This document shows, piece by piece, positions 12,601-23,484 of a DNA stretch of 64,000 bases (positions are counted from its first letter, which is position 1; each line of letters opens with the position of its first letter). Origin of the DNA: Atrichornis clamosus (taxonomy: Eukaryota > Chordata > Aves > Passeriformes > Menuridae). The stretch spans positions 1 through 64,000 of the forward strand of contig WBMZ01004703.1 in assembly GCA_013400975.1 (NCBI GenBank), written 5' to 3'. The position numbers and the translations under genes were made by a program. The notes under the pieces are model-generated. The model saw nothing but the letters and a program-made list of their open reading frames with translations, was not told the origin of the DNA and searched no databases.

Positions 12601-15240
12601 TGCCTGAGCCAAAGGGCTGGCATCACATCTCCTGGCAGCAGCTCTGTGCTGGGATGGCTGCAGGAACAGCCCAGCAGTGCAGGTGCACACTGGGCCCAGC
12701 ACAGAGCTGGGGGTCCTGGTGTGAGCCCTGCCATCCTGCCCCTGGTGCTTCCCCCAAATCACAGAGGGCACAAATCTGTTCCAGGTACTCCAGCAGGCCA
12801 CTGCAGACTCGAACATGTGCCAGCTTTTTTGCCTGCAGACTGGCAGGGGGAAAGAAAACCACACAGAATTTTGGAGCTTTTGTCTCTTGCTAATGACATT
12901 CTCTGAGCTCTCGTGTAGCTCAGCAAACGGCCGTGATTCTCAGCTTTCTTCATATAAGATCTATTAATTCAAAATCAAAGTAGCCAGTTCTGATTCTGTG
13001 TGTCATATGAAGCGAGTTTGGCTAAAGCTTTTCTGTACAGAGAAACCTCTGGTCTCTTTATTCTTGTGCCTCAGTAGCTCCAAGTCCTCTTGGCTATTCT
13101 CTTTCAGTTTCTGTGAAAGGTTTATATCTCCTTTCTCTGAACTCTACCTGAATCTCTCACACCCCCTTCCTCTCTCCGTAAGGCACAGACCGTGCAGTGG
13201 CACCATGTGGAATACATTTCTAATTTTGTCTTTAGATGAATGCTGCTAAGCTGATGAGAACTTCTTAGACACCGGCAGCTTCCACTGACGTCAACTGGAA
13301 TTGCAAGTTTGCAGTCAATTTAGTCCACTGCAACTAAAAGCACCCCTGGGCCGCTGATCTCTAATCTTCTTCCTCCCTCACCATTTTCCCTCTCGAATTA
13401 CACACTGTGCCCTGCACTGAGGGTACACTAACTCCACGTGCTGATGCCACTCACATTCCACGTGTCCATCAGCACATTTTGGTTTTTAAACACTTGTCCT
13501 TTACAGGCAGAGATATTATAATGACAAATTATAAATATTGCTAAAACACTGGTCATTGCTATTTAGTTATTTTATCAATCAGAATTAGCCTTCTGGATTC
13601 TGAGGAGTTATGGAATAATGGCCATTAGTTACTCCATTAGGAAGCTATTCCTGCGTGCCGTTGTTGCATCCCAATTCCCCAGGAGCTCCCACACAGCGCC
13701 GGCACACGTGCAGATAGAGCGAGGGAGTGTGGCAGAGCAGCTCAGCAGTCTGAGGCGGCACCAAGTCCCCCTACAGTGGTGGGCACCTGTGTTTATGGAC
13801 AGTAGCCTGGAGTGCGGAACACCAAAAATTGAAATTCCGCTTTCGGTGCTGTCAGGACCTACACGACTGAAAAGTCCCAAGTGAACCAATCCATTAAAAC
13901 CAAAAGAAAGATCAAGGATTTTGTGCAGGAAGTTTGACCTTTTAATTCCCTGAGAAAATTGTGCAATATACAATATAAGGGCTGCATAAGAAGCATAAGG
14001 GCACTCACAATCCACGAATTATACAGCAAATATGATGCCACTGAGATGAGAAGGAAAAGGATAATTGACTCGGAGATTTCAACAGAAAAAGAATAAAATA
14101 CATATTTTTAATGAAACCTCACAAAACAGCTCAGCATTAAGACCAAAATCTGCTATTCAATGGAGAGATAAAAATATACAAAACAGAGAACTAATTCCAA
14201 CTATGCATGGGGTCTGGAGCAGGGCTCTGGGAGGATGGACAAGTGTCAGCCACAGAAGGGAAGAGCGGGAGCGGAGGCTTAAGATTTCTCAGTATGTCCA
14301 TTTCAGCTAGAAAAGGGTTTCATGCTTCATTTCAGTCATTATTTAAACACTGTTATTTCAGCAAACATGCCACACTGAGATAAGGTTCCATGCTGCACCA
14401 CATCAAAATGCAGATTGGTGCCGAGTGCTGGGAAGAGCCTTTATTGAGGTAACTGTTTATTAAGCCGTGGAGGAATTGAAATTGCAAATTCTTAAAGAAA
14501 GGGAGGCAGAGGGAGAGATGTGTTACGTTCCCTTTAATCATGGGATTTGCACAACATCAGTAAGGTTATGATCTAAATAAAGTTTCTAGAGTCATCAGGA
14601 TATTATACTGTAGCTGCTTCATTTAATCTAATGGTTTCCATTTAGGTAATTTTCATGCATTTTAATGTATTTAATGATCACCTTCCCTTGACTGATTTAC
14701 AATCTCTGAAACTATATTGTACTTTATCTGCAAGATTTGGGATTCCAGACAATGATATGCAGAGAAAGACCTAGAAAGTTTAGTGAAGATGCTATTTTGC
14801 ATTTTAAATTCCCATTAATCATGCTATTTTACTAATGTAGAAGAGCCTGAATATAATTTCAACCTGTACAAAAACAATGCTCAAGAGACTTCTGGAGAAT
14901 GAACTTGACCTAGATTTTGGATTATTTCACTCTAACAGAGACTGATAACTTTTCAGACACTGACAGCACGTGAAAATGAGCAGGAATTCCAATTGTACAT
15001 TTGATATTTGACAAATATGACCCCTTGCTTAGCCCCACAACTGGCTAAAGAGAAGCCTGTCCTGTGGATGTGCTTTTGGGGTGCCTGGGGAGGGGAGCAG
15101 GTTCTAGGTGTGCCAAGGATCAGCACGTGGATGATCCTGGCACCGTCAGCACAAACATATCCCTACCACAGGTGGGAGGGAATCCCTCAGAGGCCCAGCG
15201 AGGAGAAGGAGCCTTCCTCAGCAGGGATCCCCCTCTCCCA
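9666..15240. other. Unique non-coding sequence, no gene seen
   Basis: About 5.6 kb without an assignable gene. It holds one tetranucleotide run (10475-10494), several mildly GC-rich patches (10.0-10.1, 12.4-12.8, 13.65-13.8 kb) and AT-rich patches (13.5-13.6, 14.6-15.0 kb). The longest open frames, 170 codons on the minus strand at 11673-12185 and 144 codons on the plus strand at 12459-12893, show no domain, no conserved motif and no clear splice context. Confidence 0.45.
10475..10494 (+). repeat. (TTAT)5 microsatellite
   Basis: Five perfect TTAT units followed by 'caactcc'. A likely length-variable simple repeat. Confidence 0.95.
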
Positions 15241-15600
15241 GCGGCGCCCTGTGCTCCTGGAGCACCCTGGGCTGGCAGAGGATCCCCCGGCCCCGAGCAC
15301 CGGCAGCTGCCGGGGCTGTCTCGCTCCGCCACAGCCCGGCGCGGTCGGACACGCCGGGGGACGCAGCAGCGCTGCCCCGGCCCCTTCCGAGCTAATTAAA
15401 ATGCAGAGTGCTACGGCTGCGTGTGCAAATGAGGCGATGATGGATGCAAAGGACTAATCGCATTCACCTGCTTGTGCGGTGTGCCCCGCTTGTTGTCGGG
15501 CGGTGCAAATAATGGCGTGTGCGAACGAGGCCCCCGGCCGGAGACCGCCCTCACCCCGCTGCCGGGCACTGGGCGCTGCGGGAGCATCCCATGCCAAGGG
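15241..15600. promoter_or_regulatory. CpG island, candidate promoter or enhancer
   Basis: By hand count these 360 bases contain 36 CpG dinucleotides and about 69% GC, giving an observed/expected CpG ratio near 0.8. The surrounding kilobases are AT-rich with few CpG. The left half (15241-15390) is GC-dense. The middle (15391-15480) is more balanced and carries 'ctaattaaaatg', TGCAAA at 15424-15429 and 15445-15450, 'actaatcg' and 'cacctg'. The right part has a third TGCAAA at 15504-15509 followed by 'taatgg'. CpG islands in vertebrates usually mark promoters or developmental regulatory elements, and octamer-like and TAAT cores fit the latter. No TATA box, exon or convincing open frame is evident; the 149-codon frame overlapping it has no domain. 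Orientation is unknown. CpG frequency falls off by about 15680. Confidence 0.75.
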
Positions 15601-15996
15601 GCTGGCAGTCACGGGTCTGTTGCTGTCCATTAAAACGCGACCCTGGCGTGGAATGTGATGTCATTGCCCGGGTGTTGGAAAAAGAGGTAGTGCAGTCATC
15701 TGAAGGATACAAGCGAGTAGTAGAACACATTTAATGCGTACACTTGAGGAAGGGAAAAAAAATTAGGTGAAATTACGAACGGGGAAAAGGGAGAGAACAA
15801 CACCAAATTTTAATGTCTGGGTAGATTTAGCTAGTAGCAGATAATGAGATTGTGAAATTCACACTATAAAACGTATGATAATTAGAAAAGTCAAAATGTC
15901 TTGGAGAAGTTTTACAGTCCAAATAACTCTACTAGTCTGCAGTTCACTGTGGGACTATAGATCTGAACAATACAGAACTCAGATCCCAACTGCTCC
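15601..15996. other. Right shoulder of CpG island and unique sequence
   Basis: A few CpGs persist ('taaaacgcgaccctggcgtgg' region, about 15633-15650). After that the sequence becomes AT-rich with A and T runs up to the next CR1 copy. No gene is seen. Confidence 0.5.
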
Positions 15997-16408
15997 TCCC
16001 TCTGGAGCCAGGCTGGGAGAGCTGGGGCTGCTCAGCCTGAAGAGGAGAAGGGTGTGTGGAGACCTCACAGCCCCTTCCAGGGTCTGAAGGGGCTGCAGGG
16101 AAACGGGAGAGGGACAATTCAGCAGGAACTGCAGTGACAGGACAAGGGAAATGGGTACAAATTGAAAGATGAGAAATTCCTGCTAGGTATTAGGAAGAAA
16201 TCCTTCCCTGTGAGGGTGGGGCGGCCCTGGCACAGGGTGCCCAGAGAAGCTGTGGCTGCCCCTGGATCCCTGGAAGTGTCCAAGGCCAGGCTGGACGGGG
16301 CTTGGAGCACCCTGGGATAGTGGGAGGTGTCCCTGCCCATGGCAGGGGTGGGATGGGATGGGCTTTAAGGTCCCTTCCAACCTAAACAATCTATGATTGT
16401 ATGATTTA
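15997..16408 (+). mobile_element. CR1 LINE 3' end (type B)
   Basis: A sense-strand CR1 copy starting near 'tctggagccaggctgggag' and continuing 'gctgctcagcctgaagaggag', which translates as L-G-L-L-S-L-K-R-R-R-V-C-G-D-L, a recognisable version of the CR1 ORF2 C-terminal segment. It goes on through 'gtgacaggacaagggaaatg' to the 3' module at 16206-16337. It ends in 'caatctatgattgtatgatt', one of the best preserved ATTCTATG-type tails in the window. The 130-base 3' module differs from the copy at 35.2 kb at only two positions. The upstream half matches the minus-strand copy at 1.3 kb. Confidence 0.95.
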
Positions 16409-17100
16409 TGGGACCAAGAGTACAAGAAAAAAAAGTTGTCTGTCATCTGTGTAACATGCATGGTCAAAAGTTTCCTGGGGGTTTTTTTGTTTGTTTGTTT
16501 TTGTGGTTTTGGGGGCATTTTTCTTGGGTTTTTTTTTTTTCTTGGCAGGTTGTGAAGTTTAATTTAAATGCAGGGTGTACTTTTAGATTAACAAAAAGAA
16601 CACTGAATTTAGCAGCAACTGAAACCACTGTTAAGCTTTGTGTTCAAGGAAAAAGTCCTTCTAGATGCTCTCTCCACTGCTTGTTCAGACATTATAGTAA
16701 TTCCTACAAATTCCTCTTTTTTCTTAACCCTCTGGGATTTATAGTTCTTATATGAGAAGCTTTGGTTATTTTAAGTCCAGCTAATCATTCAGCATGTGTG
16801 TGCCACAAATATTTACAGCACTCTAAGAATAAAAACAAAACCAATTCAAGGCACGTACAAAGTTCACAGCGAGGTTTTGATTATAGCTGGAAATATCCAA
16901 TCTGGACTGTTTCTGGATTATCAGTAATAAAATAGCTTCCTTGTTGGAACAACAAAAATGTTTCTGTTTTCTTCTAGTTCCGGATGCCTTGCAGTCTCTG
17001 ACAGCAACAGTAACTACAACACATTAATGTTTAGATCTAACATGCTTCAGATAAGAAATACATGAAAATAAAAAGCGTTAAATGTTTTTCCTTATTCCAA
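16409..17100. other. Unique sequence with T/G-rich simple tract
   Basis: The part at 16475-16545 is a low-complexity GTTT and poly-T stretch. The rest is AT-rich unique sequence without a gene. Confidence 0.5.
16481..16540 (+). repeat. GTTT-rich and poly-T low-complexity tract
   Basis: Repeated GTTT units (16481-16503) are followed by a T/G-rich stretch and a T12 run at 16529-16540. The tract lies about 70 bases beyond the CR1 tail. It is simple sequence that may be unstable in length. Confidence 0.8.
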
Positions 17101-17349
17101 AGGCTAACATTGAGCTGCACCAGGGGAGGGGCAGGTTGGACAGCAGGAGGAATTTCTCCCTGGAAAGGGTGGCCAGGCCTTGGCAGGGGCTGCCCAGGGA
17201 GGTGTTGGAGTCCCCATCCCCGGAGTTGTCCCAGGAAGGCCTGGACGTGGCACTCAGAGCTCTGGGCTGGGGACAAGGTGGGGATGGGGCACGGCCTGGA
17301 CTCTGATCCTGGGGGTCTTTTCCAACTTGGATGATCCTGTGATTCCACA
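17101..17349 (+). mobile_element. CR1 LINE 3' end (type D, divergent subfamily)
   Basis: A sense-strand element of a second CR1 branch. One frame reads ELHQGRGRLDSRRNF, then SLERVARPWQGLPREVLESP and a short tail. This is the CR1 ORF2 C-terminus (pattern L-H-Q-G-R-x-R-L-D, then W-x-x-L-PREV-x-ESP). It is followed by 'gatgatcctgtgattcc' as the decayed ATTCTATG tail. It lacks the 'gtcccttccaaccc' ending of the type A to C copies and has 'cttttccaacttggatgat' instead. Its closest relative here is the minus-strand copy at 62.5 kb. It is only about 250 bases long and non-functional. Confidence 0.9.
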
Positions 17350-18539
17350 GTCAGCATGAAGACCACACTAGAAGTCAGATTGTCCTAATATCACCTCCAG
17401 CAAGCTCCCAACAGGAAAATCAATTAAAACATAGCACAGGGTACACCCTCAGATGTCTAAGCTGACAGAGAAGGAGAGCACAGAGACCTGCTGAGAGCAG
17501 AAGACAGCCCTCAAACAGGCAGCGGCGGTGCCACTGTCCATCTGTGCCACAGCCCAGTGACAAGGTTTTGCAGCCAACAGCCCCGAATATTGGTTGTTAT
17601 CTTAGCAGCTTCCTTAAGATTACAGCCTGGTTCTTGACGAGCCAAACATATCTTAGAGCAGGCTGGGACTCTGCTGCCTTCTAACGTCTGCTTTATATTC
17701 CCTGTCACACACCCGGCCCTGCCATCCGCCCTAATCCCTCTGCCTCGCACGGAAGGGGCACTGCAGGAGGCGGCCAAGGGCTGGCAGCACGGGCACGTTC
17801 TCTACAGCTGCACGGAGCCAGCCCAGCTGCTGCCAGCTCTGGAGCTCCGGGAAGCACCCGGGGAATGCGGGACACACATCAGGGATGGGGCTCCACAGCT
17901 CCCTTCTCCCAGATCAAATCCAATCAAATACAATTGCAGCACGTCTCACAAGGATCTTTTATTATTCCTTTCCTGCCAGGACATTTTTATTCGTGTCTTC
18001 TTTTTTAAAGCTTCATAAACACAAAATGGATTGATGTATTTTTATCTTCCTTATGATAGGACTTAACATTGATAAGATAATGCTGGGTGATTAGTTCTTT
18101 GGTGAGCCTACCTGTTGGTAAATTAGGTATAAAATCAGATACAACATCTTGGGTGAAAACAATTTTAATTCTTCAGTAAATAATTCAACTCACTATTACT
18201 CACAGAACCAGTTAGACTGAAAAATTTGGTTTGTCACCAGAACAGATTTATTCTGAGTTTACGAATTTCTAATAAGGCTGCTTTTCATAATGATGAATTA
18301 TAATTAACTTTCTGAAGTCTAATCATTTACCTGAGTGTTTCTTATCTATTAGATACCATGAGTAAGTCAGAACACTCCTTGCAGGGAAGGTCTCCTAACT
18401 GGCTCTTCACTGCCTGCAGCAGACACAGCAATTACTCTTGGAAATCTAAAATAATTTTAAAGCACACTTGCATGTGTTAAAAAGAAAAGGATGGATCCCT
18501 TCATGACCTGCATCCTCCCAAGCAGTAACCATGAGAGAA
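17350..18539. other. Unique sequence with a moderately CpG-rich patch
   Basis: The part at about 17690-17880 is GC-rich with a scatter of CpG, weaker than the island at 15.2 kb. The part at 17930-18350 is AT-rich, with several ATTA/TAAT motifs and GATA/TATC sites. No gene is seen. Confidence 0.45.
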
Positions 18540-18852
18540 GGAGAGAGGGGAAGCCACACCAGCAGCTCCGAGCTCTGCTCCGGGACCAGGGACAGCACCA
18601 GGGAACGGCTGGAGCTGGGCCAGGGCAGGGCCTGGGGAGCAGGAACAGCTCCTGCTGCCCCCAGAGGGGCTGGGGCACTGACCAGGCTCCCCAGGGCATG
18701 GGCACGGCCCCGAGGCTGCCAGAGCTCCAGGAGCCTCTGGACAGCGCTCCCAGGGATGCACGGGGGGATTGCTGGGGGTCTGGGCAGGGACAGGGGCTGG
18801 ACTCTTGTGATCCCTCTGGATCCCTTCCAACTCAGGATATTCCATAATTCTC
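18540..18852 (+). mobile_element. CR1 LINE 3' end (type E)
   Basis: Sense orientation. The sequence includes 'gaccaggctccccagggcat', 'gggcacggccccgaggctgc', 'cagagctccaggagcctctg' and 'gggatgcacgggg'. It ends with 'cttccaactcaggatattcc' and 'ataattc'. These are hallmarks of a CR1 subfamily whose 3' end has '(ct)caggatattctatgatt' in place of 'cccaaacc'. Its start is not sharp. Open frames on both strands (82 to 157 codons) arise from its high GC content and are not genes. The short copy at 48.0 kb shares the same ending. Confidence 0.82.
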
Positions 18853-21800
18853 TGGCTTTCCAATAGGAGACCCAGAGTAGTTCCCTTTGTATGAGTCTGT
18901 AGGAAGACGCAATCCACAATTTACCTACTCAGGAGAGGAATCCCTGTGAGCAGCTCTCCCATGCATTCATCTCACTCCTGCACCTCCTCTGTCAGCCCCA
19001 GCTAACCTAAGAACTGCAGAAACAGGGAAAAGAATCCTTCCTTATGAGCTGTTCTTTAGTTCCCACCAAAACCATCACTTCTGCTCACAAATGGTGACAG
19101 AAATCTGCTCTCAGTCAGGAACAAGAACAACAACAAGAAAAAACAATTCAAAATTAATTTATCACCGGTTTAATTCCTTGCATTGAGACATTCATCTCTT
19201 CCAGACAGACATGATAATGTGATTAGTACAAATGATACCAGGCTAGTTATAGGGCATTTAGGAATACAGGCAGTATTTATTTCACACAGTGCAATGCATC
19301 TTTCTGGTTTTGTTATCCCTAAGCAGGGCTGGTTTGGTTGCAAAGATATCTCAAAAATGTGCTCTACAGCCTTCTCCTCCTTTCAAAAAACTAGAATTTT
19401 TCTTTTTTTCCTTTTTTTTTTTTCTTTTGGCATGTGACAGCACATCTTGCTGTAGGAAACAGAGGTATGTTTTAATAGTGAAACATGAGAAGTACTCTCA
19501 TGGAATAAATCACAGTTTTAGTGGTTTTCTTTGTTCTCAGTCTTCGAAAGACCTGGAGAACTATTTGATCTCTGCACTTCCCCATGTTTTGGAATAGTTG
19601 AGGGTTTTTTGGTTTTTTTTATTTTATTCTTTTTTCAGAAACTGCAGAAGAGCTGGAATGAGGAGATGCGTGAATTAAGGTGAATAATTTTTAAAGACAG
19701 CACTCCTGTACCTACAGTGGGAACTCCCTGAGTGACTGTTCCAGAATGACAACAGGAATATCCACTTGTGCTTTTCCAAGATCAGTTCTAAGATTCTTAA
19801 ACATAACTATTTCCTCATCTTCACTGTGATGTGCTGGACACGTAGTTCTGCACCCATACTGACACTGCTTATGGGGTAGCCTCAGAATTTACACACCCAG
19901 TGACCCTGGGGGATCAGGGTACAAAGAGATGTGCTCAAAGGTTTCAGATGAAATATTTATCCAAGCCAGCTGAGAATAAGACTGAATGCTTATGTTTAAG
20001 CCATCAAAAATATATAGATGAGCTATTTAGTAGAGGAATGTTTAAAAATATCAATTCTATAAAGGTGGAAAAGAGAGATTGTCTTAACAGAAAAAAATAC
20101 CCTTCCGACCAAAGACTTTAATAGACTTTTGCTTCTTTGTAAACTGGTTTAACTTCAGAGTCAGAACTTGTTTCTCAATTACGGCAAATCTTTCAGAATA
20201 GCAGAGTTTTAATTTTATTCTTAAACTGACTGATGAACATCAGAAAAGCGAGTCAGAGATGTGTGAGATTGCCTGAGTACATTTCAGAGAAAAAAAAAAG
20301 AACTGTTGATAGTTTTTGCAGTACAATGTGACTACATCTGTGAGACTTGCAAAAGGAATAAGTACTCACACTTTTTACTACCAAACTGAAATGAATCATG
20401 CCTAGTTTAATATTAAATTTAATGTTGAGAACATGGTCGAGTTTTGGAGCATAGTCTGAGCTGGATAGAAATTAATTTAAGAGACAGCAAGATCAGAATA
20501 TCTCTTTGGAAATATTTTCAGCAAGGAGAACAGAGGGATTATGTTCCTTTCCTTACACTTAGAAAATGTTAATGGTGGGTTAGATGGCTCAACAAATACT
20601 GCTTTAATGAGACATCACTTGAGTGCTTGCTGCTGCAGAGGTCACACATGTTCTGTGTGTCTGCTGCTCAGAATTCCAACCCAACGAGATTCCTCCACTT
20701 TAATGAAGTAGCTACATGAAATTGTCTTTTTTTTTTTTTTTTCCTTCCATAACTGTTCTCAACCATAGATGACCCAACTCTAAGATCTCCACTTCGAGTT
20801 TTCTGGAAGAAAAAAACCCTTCTAACCGTAGTGTAAATGACAGCCTTGTGTATGTTCATATAAATCAGGGAGGGAAAAAGCAAACCAAAACAAAGCAACT
20901 CCTAGGAGACCTTCTGAACGGCATGAATTCAATCAGAAACGTGGCCACACTCTTGGTCACACAGTCAGCTCTGTGGTCACTGCCAGAAATGTGGGGGCAT
21001 TATTGAACTTTCACCTCCCTCTGCATCAGGGGTGAACCAAAGAAACATCAAAAGCAGGAAGAATTCCTCCTGTCTGATTTTCCATCATGGACATCTCACA
21101 TTTCCCATGTTCAGCCACCACAAGAGAGAGTTTCCACATTGGCAGAACAGCAAGTGTGGGCCAAGAACTGAGGGGATGAGCCTGAGGTTCCGGCAGACTC
21201 AGCTGAAAAGCAGTGACCTGGGAAAAGGGATGTCCTTGACCTCAGCTTGGTTTGGACGTAGGCAAGGAAAGGAAAAGTGGCAAAGCCAATGGCACAATGA
21301 ATTCAGCATGAATTCCTGCCAGAGACTGATCAGTTCTGACTCCTCTTTGAAAACAAGAAAGTTTGCTGTCTTTCCACTTCTTTCGTATGAAAAGGGCTGA
21401 GTGCGGCCCTCGAAGGCTCTGAGAAAGTCCTCACTCCTCTGAGATTTTGCAGTCTGGCAGGAAGGAACATTACAGCAAAAACAGCCTTGCAGTAAGAAGT
21501 GCTAACCAGCCAACCATATGCTAGATTTGCTCTTTTATATTTCTCCCTCTCTCAAATATTACTTTTAAAAGATTAAGCATATAGCACCTTTTAAAGTTCA
21601 GTGAGTGCCCAGACATCCTGTTAAATATCTTTCTCAAAATTGTTCTAGAAACCCCTGTGTCATATGGATTCATTTTGAAAAGCCCCCTTCCCATATCCTG
21701 AGTAATTGAAAGCATCCCTTCACACCTCACTTTTTAGAAATAAACACTCCGCTCAACTTCAGCTTTTTACCACATATTTCCCAGGAAATAAATCTTTATG

Positions 21801-22820
21801 ACCAGCAGGAGTTTCCTTTTGCTGAAGATCATTTCTCAGAAGTGAATGATAGTCTGGCAAAATAGGTAATAACACTGAATAATTAAACCAGAAAAAGATA
21901 CCCTTTCATTAAATTTCAGAAGGGCAAAAGAAAAAGCAGCACTTTTAGCACTACTAGAATAGTACTTTATTTCTAGGGGTCGAACTGCCTTCTTGTATGA
22001 GCCACTGGGTGCCTTCTTACCCCATGATGGTTTCAGCATCATTCCCCTAACACACTGTGCCCCTTTAGATTGCTCCAAGGACACACACATGAAATAAGTG
22101 TCTTCAGAGACTCTCAGAAACTGGCAATGGCACAATTCTGCTGTTTTATTCACAACTCACAAGGACTTGGGCGCTCTCGCCCAAAGCCACTCAGCTGTAC
22201 AGTGTCATCATACAGAGTTCTGACAGAGCTCTTTAATCTCATTTTCCTGAGAGGCAAAGGCACAGGTTACTTACTACACTACCCTGCTGACCTTTTCTGA
22301 AAATCCAGACTGGTTCTGCCACTGCTTCATCCTATTTCCCTTTAACTTCTCCAAAGCCCTAATTCAGTTCTAAGCCTACCCTGATTTTATGCTTATTGCT
22401 TCTTCATATGGATCTCACTTTCCTGCATTCTTTCCTGTTCAGCAGAGAGGAGCACACAGGCACCTCTTCCTTTGAGCCTGTGTGTAATACAGAGGATATT
22501 TATAGCCATGCACATGGATGTTTTGGAAAGCAGCCTGTCCCCTCAGCCAGCATAACTGCGGAGCATTTAGAATAAACAGGATGTAGACCTGAGTGATCTT
22601 AGAGCACTGATATCAAACAGTTTTTACCAGGATGAAGCAGAGACACTCAGTACATCCCTGGATTAAATAATCCTTGAGCTGCTGAAAGGCCACTCATGAG
22701 AGAGCAGCAGTGCAGCTCCCTCCAGGCAGCACGTGCTGGTGAGGAGGCTGAAGTGGTTCTCTCTACGTTCATGTGAAACCAATTAATTTATAAGTGCAAA
22801 TAGATCAGCCACAGACTTGG
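18853..22820. other. Unique non-coding sequence, no gene seen
   Basis: About 4 kb of mostly AT-rich sequence. It has a T-rich tract at about 19396-19430 and a T16 run at 20727-20742. Several open frames of 60 to 122 codons show no domain. No repeat family is recognised. Confidence 0.45.
20727..20742 (+). repeat. Poly-T tract (T16)
   Basis: Sixteen consecutive T residues after 'gaaattgtc'. It could be the complement of a poly-A tail, but no retrocopy is recognised to its right. Confidence 0.85.
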
Positions 22821-23484
22821 AATAATGGAATTATTTGGGTTGGAAGGGACCTCCAAACCCATCCAGTGCCACCCCTGCCAGGGCAGGGACACCTCCCACT
22901 ACCCCAGGTGGCTCCAAGCCCCGTCCAGCCTGGCTTTGGACACTTTCAGGGATCCAGGGGCAGCCACAGCTTCACTGGGCACCCTGTGCCAGGGCCTCCC
23001 CACCCTCACAGGGAACAATTCCTTCCCCATAGCCCTTCTAGCCCTGCCCTCTGGCAGTGGGAAGCCATTCCCTGTGTCCTGTCCCTCCATCCCTTGTCCA
23101 TGGTCTCTCTCCATCTTTCCTGTGGCTCCTTCAGGCCCTGGGAGGCCACACTGAGGTCACCCCAAAGCTTCTCCTCTCCAGGCTGAACAACCCCAGCTCT
23201 CCCAGCCTCTCCTCCCAGCAGAGCTGCTCCATCCCTCTGCTCATCCTGGTGCCTCCTCTGGGCTCTCTCCAGCAGCTCCAGGCCCTTCCTGTGCTGGGCC
23301 CAGGGCTGGGGGCAGCTCTGCAGGCGGGGTCTCACCTGAGGGGGCAGAGGGGCAGAATCCCCTCCCTGCTGCCCACGCTGGGGCTCAGCCCAGGGCAGGG
23401 GGGCTCAGGGGGCTCCCCCAAGTCCTTCTCCCAGGGCTGCTCTCAATCCCTTCTCCAACATACAGGTGTGCCCAGGATTGTGTC
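22821..23484 (-). mobile_element. CR1 LINE 3' end (type A), longest copy
   Basis: About 664 bases, the longest CR1 fragment in the window, in antisense orientation. The + strand begins 'aataatggaattatttgggt', the complement of the tail, and then 'tggaagggacctccaaaccc'. It passes the 3' module and 'ttgtccatggtctctctcc' (type A diagnostic). It continues further 5' in the element to 'caggcggggtctcacctgag' and 'gggctgctctcaatcccttc'. The minus strand retains the L-E-R-A-Q-R-R-like block of ORF2 (around 23280). The 200-codon open frame on the + strand (23057-23659), the longest in the window, is antisense to the element and runs past its end; it is not a gene. Confidence 0.95.

Noticed and set aside
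18446..18919. 157-codon minus-strand open frame rich in Pro, Ala and Ser
   Set aside because: It lies over the GC-rich type E CR1 copy on its opposite strand; composition explains the openness.
21961..21990. 'ggggtcgaactgcc' considered as a tRNA T-arm
   Set aside because: No matching acceptor, D or anticodon stems occur at the right spacing on either side.
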